A stretch of DNA of 33,398 bases from Streptomyces sp. DH41 (GCF_029813785.1 NZ_JARVKY010000044.1:1-33398); one strand, 5' to 3'; shown: positions 24,637-31,654, counted from the stretch's first letter. Numbers and translations are program-made. Notes: generated from the letters alone by a model not told the origin.

Positions 24637-25392
24637 ATGTGGGCTCAAGAGATCGTGGCCGGCCGACCGGCATGGCGGCACACCCCTTCCGGAGTGGTCT
24701 TCCGGGCTGTTCCCGGTGGGACGTTCCGGATGGGCCCGTCCGACGCGGAACTGGACGCGGTCCGTGCCATCGAGCGGGCCGACGGCGCCGATGACGACCT
24801 CGACGCGTTCTTCACCGGCGCTGACCGGGCCCGGCCGGTGCGGGAAGTGCGGGTCGAGCCGTTCCTTATCGCTCGGCATCCGCTCACGGTGACGCAAGTA
24901 CGGCACTGGCTGCCCGAGTACGAGGACAGCTTCACCGAATCGGATTCGGGCACGGCCCGGATCGAGGACGACCTGGACGATCTGCTCGGGGCGTTGCCCT
25001 TCCGGGTGCCCAGTGAGGTGGAGTGGGAGTACGCCGCCCGGGCAGGCACGACGACTCTCACCTTCCGCGGAAACGGGAGGCCGGACGAGGATCAGGTGCT
25101 GGACGACTTCGCCGACGAAGAGTGCACCGCCGCGGCCGAGAACGCCTTCGGGCTGGCGGCGATGGGGTCGGCGAATGAAATCTGCGCCGACGTGTGGATT
25201 CCCCATTTCACGGACGCGCCCGCGGACGCACGCCCGCGCACCGGGGATGGACCGCGGGTGGTGCGGGGAGGCGGCGGCGACCTCTCTCCGTGGCAGGGTT
25301 GCGACGAGTGGCTGCTGTTGCTCTCCGCCACCCGCTACGAGCTCCAGGACTTCACTGCGGTCCGCCCGGTCGCACCCGTGCCAACCCACTAG
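24637..25392 (+). CDS. FGE-sulfatase (SUMF1) domain protein, degenerate
   Basis: A 251-residue protein related to formylglycine-generating enzymes. Family landmarks are present: VPGGTFRMG (25-33), ARHPLTVTQVRHWL (normally xxPVTNxxY/F), VPSEVEWEYAARAG, GSANEICADVW (family GNVWEWCADW) and VVRGGGGDLSPW (family VLRGGSW). The C-terminal block, normally cRsA.R...iGFR, is altered to LLLLSATRYELQDFTAVRP. The copper-binding cysteine pair of true FGEs is therefore absent, and oxidation of sulfatase cysteines is unlikely. It may act as a binding fold or a diverged enzyme. Probably a leaderless transcript. Single-gene unit. Confidence 0.8.
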   Translation: MWAQEIVAGRPAWRHTPSGVVFRAVPGGTFRMGPSDAELDAVRAIERADGADDDLDAFFTGADRARPVREVRVEPFLIARHPLTVTQVRHWLPEYEDSFTESDSGTARIEDDLDDLLGALPFRVPSEVEWEYAARAGTTTLTFRGNGRPDEDQVLDDFADEECTAAAENAFGLAAMGSANEICADVWIPHFTDAPADARPRTGDGPRVVRGGGGDLSPWQGCDEWLLLLSATRYELQDFTAVRPVAPVPTH

Positions 25393-25511
25393 CGGCAAGT
25401 CGGCGGACTCGACCCGGGGAGAGCGCGCCCTGGGGCTCCAGCACAGCGACGCCGCCTGTTCCGGCCGTCTGAGAAACTGCCGACGAGACGGGGACAGCCC
25501 AAGGGGTGGGG

Positions 25512-25757
25512 ATGTTGTTCTTGATCGCTGGGCTGGCGATGGTCATGGCGGCCATCGCGTGGGCAGTCCTGGGAGTGCACGCCTTGCTTCTTGGCCGTAT
25601 GCCGGGGCAGTGGCTCCCTCGGCTGGTGCGGCAACCGAGGCTGTGGGGAGCGGGAGCCCTGCTCATGCTGGTGAGCTGGAATCTCGGCTCGCCGTCGCTA
25701 CTCGTGGTCCGAATCGGGATCGTCGCGCTGGGGCACGTCACGAAGCCCACGCGCTGA
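25512..25757 (+). CDS. Small membrane protein
   Basis: An 81-residue hydrophobic protein with two membrane segments, about 2-25 and 45-70, joined by a basic loop (LLGRMPGQWLPRLVRQPRLW). Not a family I recognise. ATG 25512 follows AAGGGG at a good distance; a GTG two codons upstream is the other option. No operon partner. Confidence 0.6.
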   Translation: MLFLIAGLAMVMAAIAWAVLGVHALLLGRMPGQWLPRLVRQPRLWGAGALLMLVSWNLGSPSLLVVRIGIVALGHVTKPTR

Positions 25758-25992
25758 CTCGGCCAGTCGGCACGGTAGGCGACTGGAGCCAAATGCTGCC
25801 GTCAAGACGGCGCGGACCATCGTCTGCCCGGTCCGTCCCGCCCGGTGCCCTCGGCAGACCTTGAACCGGCGATACCCGCTTTAAAAGTTCGATCTACGCC
25901 CGCTCCTGGTGCGGCCATCACCTGGTCCGACGGCCCGTCCGAGGCTGCTGTCGTATGCCGCCGTCCGGCCTCGTTGATGTCAACCGTGGATG

Positions 25993-26253
25993 TCAGACGG
26001 AGCGGGGAACGATGCTCACCGCCCGGTAGTCGTACCCGTCCTGCTTGAAACCGGGCGCTTCCCAGGTGAGATCGACCTGCTGCCCTGGTGACAGCGTGCG
26101 GAAGCCGGGCGCCTGAATGTCGGAGAAGTGGCCGAAGCACCCTCCGGGAGTCTCGGGCGAGTCGAGGACACCCCAGCCCTCCTCCTCGCTCCACTCACGC
26201 ACCGTCGCGGTCACGACCGCGGTGTCCCTAGGCGTCCCTCGGCGGCGACCCAT
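25993..26253 (-). CDS. Divergent cold-shock-fold protein
   Basis: An 86-residue protein whose residues about 14-82 fit the cold-shock OB fold. TATVREWSEEEGWGVL stands in for the usual GTVKWFNxxKGFGFI, and CFGHFSDIQAPGFRTLSPGQ stands in for the RNP2 and following loop. The aromatic RNP1 residues are partly replaced (EGWGVL), so nucleic-acid binding may be changed. ATG 26253 is preceded by GGAGGGAGAGG. The start overlaps the 3' end of the decayed GntR gene on the same strand, so the two were probably translationally coupled. Confidence 0.8.
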   Translation of the reverse strand: MGRRRGTPRDTAVVTATVREWSEEEGWGVLDSPETPGGCFGHFSDIQAPGFRTLSPGQQVDLTWEAPGFKQDGYDYRAVSIVPRSV

Positions 26254-26690
26254 CGGCCTCTCCCTCCGTGCTTTCCCGGTTGATCGGGGTCTCGTAGACG
26301 ATCTCGCAGTGAGCCGCGGGCATCATGATGTCCGCTGTCTCCACGGGCCGACCGTCGTCGCTGTAGTACCTCCGCCGGGTGTGCGTAACAAGCGCACCCT
26401 TCTGGACGCCGAGCAACGAGGCCTCCTCGGTGGTCACCTGCCTCGGCTCCGGCTGCTCCACGGGGTGGCTCCGGCAGGACCGCCAGCGTGCCGGACGCGA
26501 TGCTGTATGGCTCCCAACTCGTGGACACGAGAACGGGCTTGCCGTCGGCCAAGTACTCGTACAACGTGCGTACGCAGTAGTCCGCCTCGGTGATCTCCAG
26601 GCGAGCTGCGATGGTGCCGGAGCCGGCACCATCGCTTCGGCCAAGGCCCCTTCTTGCCGAGTGCGGTCTCCCAGGCCGAGGCGGACCTCG
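26228..26690 (-). pseudogene. Decayed GntR/UTRA regulator copy
   Basis: Three reading-frame pieces align in order with the intact regulator at 27490-28299. A piece ALGKKGPW near 26670 leads into IAARLEITEADYCVRTLYEYLADG, then, after a further frame change, VEQPEPRQVTTEEASLLGVQ down to the stop at 26228. Relative to the intact copy there is a 4-base deletion near 26612 and a deletion of about 20 codons near 26465. The whole N-terminal DNA-binding domain is missing, replaced by the integrase remnant. Nucleotide similarity to the intact copy in the UTRA part looks high but clearly diverged, so this is an old paralogue or part of a second element. Confidence 0.88.
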
Positions 26691-27290
26691 GACCACCGTC
26701 GCCCAAGTCGACGAGCTCGCCGACGCGATCGGCATCCGCTGGCGGCTCATGGTCTACCTCGGCGCTTACGGTCCGATGCGGCCGGAGGAGCGGAGCTGGC
26801 CGGCCTCTGCCGTAGGGACGTCGACGTCGACAACCTCGTGGTCCGCGTGCGGGTCGCCGAGCCGGAGCGGACCAACGGCAAGTGGGCCCCCGGGCCGACC
26901 AAGTCCGACGCGGGTGCTCGCATGGTCGTCCTCTCGCCCTTCCTCCGGAAGGAGGTGAAGCGACACCTCGACTGGTTCGCCGAGAAGGGTCCGGACGGGT
27001 TGGTCTTCGTGGGGGAGAAGGGTGCGGCCTTCCGGCGGACGACGTTCGGGCGGAAGTGGCGGCGGGTTCGTGAGGTCGCTAGCCTTCCGGACGGCTTCCG
27101 CTTCTACGACCTTCGCCACACCGGACACACTCTGTCCACCCACTCGGGCGTCACCCTCCGAGACACGATGGTGTGCCGGCCAGTCCTCCGAGAGGCGGCG
27201 CTGATCTACCAGCACTCCGACGACGACCGGCAACGGGAGGTCGCCGCCGGGCTCGACGAGCTCGTGCGCGCCGAACGTGCGAAGCACCAC
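26690..27290 (+). pseudogene. Decayed tyrosine site-specific integrase
   Basis: The catalytic domain of a tyrosine recombinase of Streptomyces integrative elements. Visible in order: AQVDELADAIGIRWRLMVYL, box I Arg in MRPEE, the Lys region PTKSDAGARMVVL, LVFVGEKGAAFRR, box II DLRHTGH, and the catalytic Tyr in ALIYQHSDD. Damage: GGAGC is duplicated in tandem at 26787-26796 (+5 frameshift in box I). Near 27174 two bases and near 27195 one base are missing; between these the read-through gives CRPVLRE, where the alternative frame reads AGQSSER. The N-terminal DNA-binding part is absent, and no stop follows before the terminator. It lies next to a tRNA-derived att fragment, as int genes of such elements do. 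Confidence 0.88.
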
Positions 27291-27335
27291 ACCGACCGGC
27301 CGTGCGGCACCAGCTCACTGGTCTGGACAATAAAG

Positions 27336-27362
27336 AACCCCCGGGTCGATGACCTGGGGGTT
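27336..27362 (+). terminator. Terminator after the integrase remnant
   Basis: Arms AACCCCCGGGTC and GACCTGGGGGTT pair over 12 positions (one wobble) around a GAT loop, followed by T residues. Typical int-to-att spacing. Confidence 0.85.
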
Positions 27363-27367
27363 TCGCA

Positions 27368-27415
27368 TGGAGCGGGTGACGAGAATCGAACTCGCACTCT
27401 CAGCTTGGGAAGCTG
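27368..27415 (-). other. 3' fragment of tRNA-Gly(CCC): putative att core
   Basis: On the minus strand this reads as the anticodon arm CAGCTTCCCAAGCTG (anticodon CCC, glycine), variable loop, an intact T-arm with TTCGATT, and the acceptor strand ending TCCA. The 5' half of a tRNA (D-arm, 5' acceptor strand) is absent, so it cannot be a working tRNA. A 3' tRNA fragment immediately downstream of an integrase gene is the hallmark of an att site of a tRNA-integrating element. Left of it is int; right of it is the GntR gene. Confidence 0.85.
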
Positions 27416-27489
27416 CGATCATTCGAGACCAGTTTGGGTGCTGACCTGCGCGAACGGTGCGGGTGTCGCCTCGTCGGCCTCGGCGGCTT

Positions 27490-28299
27490 TCACCGTGGTT
27501 CCCCGCTGTTTCCCGCTCCGTCTGGTGCGCTTGTGGTGCGCGGCTGACGACTGATCGGAATCTCGTAGACGATCTCGCAGAGTGCGGCGGGCACCAAGAT
27601 GTCCGCGGTCTCTACGGGCCGCCCCTGGTCGCTGTAGTACGTCCGTCGGATGTGCGTGACGAGCGCGCCCTTCTGGACGCCCAGGAGTGAGGCCTCCTCG
27701 GCGGTCGCCTGCCTCGGCTCCGGCTGCTCCACGGCGTGGCTGACGGTGATGCCGATCTCCGCCATGCGGTTCACGACCCCTGCCCCCGCGTGCGGCCCTC
27801 CCTCGGGGAGGACAACGAGCGTGCCGCCGGTGAGGTCGTACGGCTCCCAGCTCGTCGACAGCTGCACCGGCCGGCCGTCGGCGAGGAACTCGTACGCCGT
27901 CCGCACGCACAGCTCACCCTCGGCGATACCGAGGCGCGTGGCGATCTCCGCCGGTGCCGGAACCTTGGCCTCGGTCCGGCTCTCCCAGTCGCCCTGTCTG
28001 CCCACGGCCTTCATGTCCGCCCGGAACGGGGAGCCGCTGGGCTGCTCGCGCGCCGACGACCGGACCACCCGTACGCGTTGCCGTGGCTCGGCGACGTAGG
28101 TGCCGGAACCCGCGCGACCCTCCAGCACACCTTGGGAGATCAGCAGCTCCTGTGCCCGGCGCACCACGTTGTCGCCGACGCTGTACTCCTGGCCGATCTG
28201 GGCGCGGGAGGGCAGGCGGTCTCCCGGCTCCCACACGTGCTCCGCGATCCGCCGCCGCAGTTCGTCGGCGATGCGGAGGTAGGGCGGCTGCTCAGGCAT
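27490..28299 (-). CDS. GntR-family regulator with UTRA domain
   Basis: A 269-residue regulator. The N-terminal winged helix domain (about 5-70) has LRIADELRRRIAEHVWEPGD and LPSRAQIGQEYSVGDNVVRRA. The UTRA ligand-binding domain spans about 95-245, with LSTSWEPYDL, PRQATAEEASLLGVQKGA and RTYYSDQGRPVETADI. This is the type found as the controlling repressor of actinomycete integrative elements (KorSA-like role). It is divergent from the small-gene operon at 28379. There is no ribosome site before ATG 28299; TAGATT six bases upstream suggests a leaderless transcript. The -10 box directly abuts an operator palindrome, so autorepression is likely. Confidence 0.93.
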   Translation of the reverse strand: MPEQPPYLRIADELRRRIAEHVWEPGDRLPSRAQIGQEYSVGDNVVRRAQELLISQGVLEGRAGSGTYVAEPRQRVRVVRSSAREQPSGSPFRADMKAVGRQGDWESRTEAKVPAPAEIATRLGIAEGELCVRTAYEFLADGRPVQLSTSWEPYDLTGGTLVVLPEGGPHAGAGVVNRMAEIGITVSHAVEQPEPRQATAEEASLLGVQKGALVTHIRRTYYSDQGRPVETADILVPAALCEIVYEIPISRQPRTTSAPDGAGNSGEPR

Positions 28300-28308
28300 A
28301 TGGAAAAT

Positions 28309-28339
28309 CTAGTCCACTAGCTCTAATCTAGTTAACTAG
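28309..28339. promoter_or_regulatory. Two palindromic operators between divergent promoters
   Basis: CTAGTCCACTAG (28309-28320) and CTAGTTAACTAG (28328-28339) are 12-bp palindromes with identical 5-bp arms, 19 bp apart start to start, about two helix turns. They lie between the GntR gene (start 28299) and the operon start (28379), on the likely promoters of both. The adjoining GntR protein is the probable binder. Confidence 0.8.
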
Positions 28340-28378
28340 CTTCACTCAAAGTGATCGCCGAGTGACGGAGGCTCCCCT

Positions 28379-28657
28379 GTGCCCGCTTCGCGAGTGAGCG
28401 CGGAAGCCATCGCTGCCCGGTTATCGGCGGTCGGGCTCACCACACGCGTGGAGGAGCGCGACCGGTGCACGTCGGTCGAGGCGGAGGTGCCGGAATCGCT
28501 CTCCGCCGAGTCCTGGCGGGAGGTCCTGGAAGCGGTGGCTGAGGCCGACCGATTCGGGCTTCACGCCACCAGCTTGAACGGCCGCATCCTCTGGGCGGTC
28601 GTACACAAAGCGGTCCCCACGACGGGCCATGTCGGGGGACCGAGCTACCAGCTATAA
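28379..28657 (+). CDS. Small element-associated protein, TTA codon
   Basis: A 92-residue soluble protein, first gene of the operon under the twin palindromes. It begins GTG with GGAGG seven bases upstream. The sequence SAEAIAARLSAVGLTTRVEE and SAESWREVLEAVAEADRFGLH suggests an alpha/beta mix with two helices; no family recognised. Codon 15 (28421-28423) is TTA, the rare leucine codon read only by bldA tRNA in Streptomyces. Its stop overlaps the ribosome site of the next gene. Confidence 0.75.
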   Translation: MPASRVSAEAIAARLSAVGLTTRVEERDRCTSVEAEVPESLSAESWREVLEAVAEADRFGLHATSLNGRILWAVVHKAVPTTGHVGGPSYQL

Positions 28658-28670
28658 GGAGCTGAGCAGC

Positions 28671-28979
28671 GTGCTCAACCGTATCCGCCGTGCCGTCTCG
28701 CTCACCAGGGCGCGGTACTTCCCCAGGGGCAGGCACCGCCGCGCCTTAACGCCGTCCCGGACGACCGTAGCGACGCCTCCCGCGCTCGCCGCTGGACCGC
28801 CGGCAGGCCCGGAATGGATGCCGGACACCGCTGACCGCCTTCACCTGCTCGTGGGCGAGGAGAACGCGCTCGTCCGCCCGTACGTGCTGGCCTGGGAGGA
28901 GCATGCACGGCAGCGTTCGGTGATCGTGGCGCCGCGCCTGTCGGCTGAGGCGTGGTCGGCCGTGGCGGGGGTCCGCTGA
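28671..28979 (+). CDS. Small basic element-associated protein, TTA codon
   Basis: A 102-residue protein: a basic N-terminus (VLNRIRRAVSLTRARYFPRG), a Pro/Ala-rich middle, then VGEENALVRPYVLAWEEHARQ. Similar small proteins occur beside GntR regulators in Streptomyces accessory regions; function unknown. The GTG at 28671 follows AAGGAG nine bases upstream and is preferred to an in-frame ATG at 28629 that overlaps the previous gene. Codon 26 (28746-28748) is TTA. Confidence 0.75.
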   Translation: MLNRIRRAVSLTRARYFPRGRHRRALTPSRTTVATPPALAAGPPAGPEWMPDTADRLHLLVGEENALVRPYVLAWEEHARQRSVIVAPRLSAEAWSAVAGVR

Positions 28980-29182
28980 TGCCTTCTCGCCGCTGCCCCC
29001 GCATCTCGGAAACCTCGGCTACTGCCTACCGGTCGATCGCATGCCGGATTGGCACCCACGCCACCTGTGCGGACGCCTCACCGGCCTTGGCGCCGACCGA
29101 CCTGCCGGTGATCTACGAGACGTGCGACTGCCCCTGCCACTCGGCGCCGGACCACTCCTCACGACCGGCGGTGAAGCGGTGA
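28979..29182 (+). CDS. Small Cys-rich protein
   Basis: A 67-residue protein whose ATG overlaps the previous stop by one base (TGATG). It has Cys residues in SIACRIGTHATC and a C-terminal CDCPCH cluster. This is a pattern I know from Streptomyces small proteins near GntR genes and a possible zinc site. Function unknown. Confidence 0.7.
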   Translation: MPSRRCPRISETSATAYRSIACRIGTHATCADASPALAPTDLPVIYETCDCPCHSAPDHSSRPAVKR

Positions 29183-29403
29183 GCAACTGGGCCCCCGGCG
29201 GCGCGCTCGCATCCAACATCGAGATCACCGCCGCCACCGTTCTGCGGGGCGACATCATCCAAGTCGGCGGACAGGCATGCCGAGTGAGCGACCTCTTCCA
29301 ACTCCCCCAAGGCGCCAAGCAACTTCTCTTCGAGTCGGGAGAACTGCTGACCATCAACGGACGGACCCGACTCCTCGCTGTGAGAATGGTGAGAAGGCGG
29401 TGA
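29179..29403 (+). CDS. Small protein of the GntR operon
   Basis: A 74-residue protein, GTG start overlapping the previous stop by four bases. The sequence IEITAATVLRGDIIQVGGQACRVSDLFQ and KQLLFESGELLTINGRTRLLAV predicts a small all-beta fold. No family recognised, but small proteins of this kind commonly precede GntR genes in these operons. The GTG of the following regulator overlaps its stop. Confidence 0.7.
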   Translation: MSNWAPGGALASNIEITAATVLRGDIIQVGGQACRVSDLFQLPQGAKQLLFESGELLTINGRTRLLAVRMVRRR

Positions 29404-30143
29404 CGGAACCCATGACGTCGCGTCGCCTCGTCGTCGCCGACGACCTGAGGCGCCAGATCACGACCGGGCGCCTCGGACCCGGCGATCGGCTTCCGTCTGA
29501 GACTGCTCTGGCCGACCGGTACAAGGTCAGCACGGCGACACTCCGGAGTGCTCTCGCGGTCCTCCAGGGAGAAGGCCTCGTCGAGAAGATCCACGGCAAG
29601 GGAAACTTCGTCCGCCGACCACTGCGCAAGATCACGTACGTCGGCGGATGGGGAACGCTGGATCCTCGGACCGCCGCAGACGCGAATCTGCGCGTCACGG
29701 TTCGCACTACCCCGATCAACGCACGAGGGCACCTGACAGCGCTGCTGAGAGTCGCTGACGGAAGCCCACTGACCGAGTTCCTTCACCTCAGCTACGAGGG
29801 GGCGTCCCCGCACAGCCTGGCCCGCATCTACGTACCGCAAGATCTGACGCCGACCACGGCATTCGGGGACCGGCCCTCAGGAACGTGGGTGGAGGCCGGC
29901 TTCTTTGTGCCGGATCCGCCGCCGGCCGAAGTCCGCGAGACGGTGTCCGCTCGGCTCCCCACACCGGATGAGGCGTCAACCCTGCGGATCAGCACAGCCG
30001 TGGCTGTCCTCGCAATCACCCGAGTTGCGGCAGACACGCTCGGGCGAGTCGTTGAAGCGGCGCTGCTCGTGTTCCCGGGTGATCGTGTCGACGCCGTCTT
30101 CAGCACCCACCACGTGATCGACGAAAGGCAGGCGCAAAGATGA
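29400..30143 (+). CDS. Second GntR/UTRA-type regulator
   Basis: A 247-residue regulator: GntR winged helix domain at about 8-75 (VADDLRRQITTGRLGPGDRLPSE... then KVSTATLRSALAVLQGEGLVEKIHGKGNFV) and a UTRA-like C-terminal domain (about 85-240). It differs in sequence from the regulator at 27490 and so is not a duplicate of it. GTG 29400 overlaps the previous stop by four bases and has GAGAAGG just upstream; ATG 29412 is an alternative. It is the fifth gene of the operon, translated in step with its neighbours. Confidence 0.9.
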   Translation: MTEPMTSRRLVVADDLRRQITTGRLGPGDRLPSETALADRYKVSTATLRSALAVLQGEGLVEKIHGKGNFVRRPLRKITYVGGWGTLDPRTAADANLRVTVRTTPINARGHLTALLRVADGSPLTEFLHLSYEGASPHSLARIYVPQDLTPTTAFGDRPSGTWVEAGFFVPDPPPAEVRETVSARLPTPDEASTLRISTAVAVLAITRVAADTLGRVVEAALLVFPGDRVDAVFSTHHVIDERQAQR

Positions 30144-30439
30144 CGCCGCAGAGCGAACTGCGACTCCTCCCGTGGTCGGGACCGGACGGCAAGCCTTGCT
30201 ATCTGAGCACCGATGGCAGCGGCGGCTACATGTCCCGCCTGGCGGACAACATCGAAGCAGTACAGCTCGGGACGGCAACCGATCTTCTGGAACGGGCCTC
30301 GGGAGTCCTCGGCGACCAGGACGCTGACCCCGATGACCTGCGGCTCATGCTGACCGAACTGACCGGAGCCCTACGAGACGTGCTCCGTGTAGCAACCAGC
30401 CGCGGTCACCTCCTGGCGGTGAGCGAACCCCACTCCTGA
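30140..30439 (+). CDS. Conserved small protein following GntR
   Basis: A 99-residue protein, ATG overlapping the GntR stop by four bases. It starts MTPQSELRLLPWSGPDGKPC and continues with a helical region (VQLGTATDLLERASGVLGD, then LRLMLTELTGALRDVLRVA). This is a partner I know from many Streptomyces GntR operons, always directly after the regulator. Function unknown; an anti-regulator or co-factor role would fit. It is the last gene before the terminator at 30524. Confidence 0.8.
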   Translation: MTPQSELRLLPWSGPDGKPCYLSTDGSGGYMSRLADNIEAVQLGTATDLLERASGVLGDQDADPDDLRLMLTELTGALRDVLRVATSRGHLLAVSEPHS

Positions 30440-30523
30440 GGGAGGCGTCGTCACGGGCGCTGCCTGCGGCGACACTCACAGGCCCGTCTACTGATCACCG
30501 GCCCCGCTGACCATCGGGACTGA

Positions 30524-30565
30524 AGAAGCCCACGGCTCTGACCAGTTCGGATGCCGTGGGCTTCT
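30524..30565 (+). terminator. Operon terminator
   Basis: Perfect 13-base arms (30524-30536 and 30553-30565, AGAAGCCCACGGC) with a 16-base loop, followed by a T-rich tail. It ends the six-gene operon. Confidence 0.9.
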
Positions 30566-30702
30566 GTCTTTGTCGGTCGGTGTCGGGTGGCCTCGGACGG
30601 CCCAGGGACGGCCCAACCTGGCAGCTGGGCTGAGTCGCCTCTGTTGTCAGTGTGTGCGGCTATGGTGCGTTCGCCATCGACGGCATCGCTCTGGGAGGGG
30701 CC

Positions 30703-31461
30703 TTGGGAGCCAAGACGGGACTGCTGGTGTACGCCGACGGCGACGTGCCGGAGTTGCTGCGGCAAGTGGACGCGGCAGACCTGGACCGGACGACCGCCAT
30801 GATGAGGCGGCTCTACCCGGGCTGGAAGATTGAGGAGTGCGGGGGCTCGAATCTCTGGGACGGTGTCTACCCCCCGAAGGGAAGGACGTACGCGGCCAGC
30901 TGGCCGGGCGTGGATGTCATTGGCGACCAGAGGGTGATGGTCGACGCTCCCTCCCAGCTCCCGGAACACCTCGTGGCTGCAAGCGCCGGCCGACGGCTCG
31001 TCCTACACGCGATGCACAGCGTCGTCGACTGGCTGGCGTTCGCCGTATGGGAGGACGGGCGCCTTGTCCGCTCCCTGAGCCTGTCTCCGGAAAGCGGCAT
31101 CATCGAGAACATCGGCGAACCGCTCCCCTTCGAACTGCCCTACTGGGCCGGAGACCGCCCGGCCGACATCGTCCCGTGGCCCGGAGAGGAGGAAGAGCCC
31201 TATGCCCTGCCCTTTCACCCCTTGGACCTGGGCGAAGAAGCGTTGCGTGCGCTCTGCGGCTTCATCCAGGAAGGCCGTTCGCAGCCCAGTGATGTCGATG
31301 CGGAGGCCATCGCGTTGTACGGATTCCAAGTACGAGACTCACACGGGTCTGATCGCAACGAGCAGGAAGCGGCGGTGCGGACGGCGGTTGAAGCGATGCA
31401 GCCGCTGCGCGTCGATACGCTGGGGCCTGATGACTCGTTGATCGAACGCGACGGCCTGTAG
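30703..31461 (+). CDS. DUF6928-type protein
   Basis: A 252-residue soluble protein that I recognise as a Streptomyces family (DUF6928 as far as I recall). Characteristic phrases are GAKTGLLVYADGDVPELL, DLDRTTAMMRRLYPGW, GGSNLWDGVYPP, HAMHSVVDWLAFAVWEDGRL and LPFHPLDLGEEALRALCGF. Function unknown. The frame is open from a GTG at 30652, but the family begins at the GAKT motif, and GGGAGGGG lies just before TTG 30703, so TTG is the preferred start. It sits between two terminators as a single gene. Confidence 0.78.
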   Translation: MGAKTGLLVYADGDVPELLRQVDAADLDRTTAMMRRLYPGWKIEECGGSNLWDGVYPPKGRTYAASWPGVDVIGDQRVMVDAPSQLPEHLVAASAGRRLVLHAMHSVVDWLAFAVWEDGRLVRSLSLSPESGIIENIGEPLPFELPYWAGDRPADIVPWPGEEEEPYALPFHPLDLGEEALRALCGFIQEGRSQPSDVDAEAIALYGFQVRDSHGSDRNEQEAAVRTAVEAMQPLRVDTLGPDDSLIERDGL

Positions 31462-31486
31462 CTCAGCTCAGCCACAACTGATCACC

Positions 31487-31509
31487 GGCGGCCGTGACCT
31501 GCGGCCGCC
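31487..31509 (+). terminator. Hairpin terminator after the DUF6928-type gene
   Basis: GGCGGCCG pairs perfectly with CGGCCGCC (7-base loop), followed by TTATC, 26 bases past the stop. Confidence 0.75.
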
Positions 31510-31571
31510 TTATCGATCAACGCCGTGACCTGCTGCTGAGCTGTCGGTAGCTGTCGACGTTGGTCAACGCT

Positions 31572-31613
31572 GAGCGCCCTTCCACGGCCCTAGGACGGCC
31601 CGGGAGGGCGCTC
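31572..31613 (-). terminator. Hairpin terminator beyond the HEPN-like gene
   Basis: GAGCGCCCT (31572-31580) pairs perfectly with AGGGCGCTC (31605-31613). The loop contains a further CGGCCC/GGCCCG element. It lies 42 bases past the stop of the minus-strand gene at 31655. Confidence 0.6.
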
Positions 31614-31654
31614 GTGCATGAGCGTGTCCTGACTGCTGGCGCCTGCCCGCCTGT

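Noticed and set aside
24033..24638. Minus-strand frames between the CGNR and FGE-like genes
   Set aside because: Overlaps the CGNR coding end and lacks coding signals; kept only as a possible decayed stretch.
27368..27415. Functional tRNA-Gly gene
   Set aside because: Only the anticodon arm, T-arm and 3' acceptor strand are present; the D-arm and 5' acceptor strand are missing.
30652..30702. GTG 30652 as start of the DUF6928-type gene
   Set aside because: The family begins at the GAKT motif, and a GGGAGGGG site directly precedes TTG 30703; no ribosome site precedes 30652.
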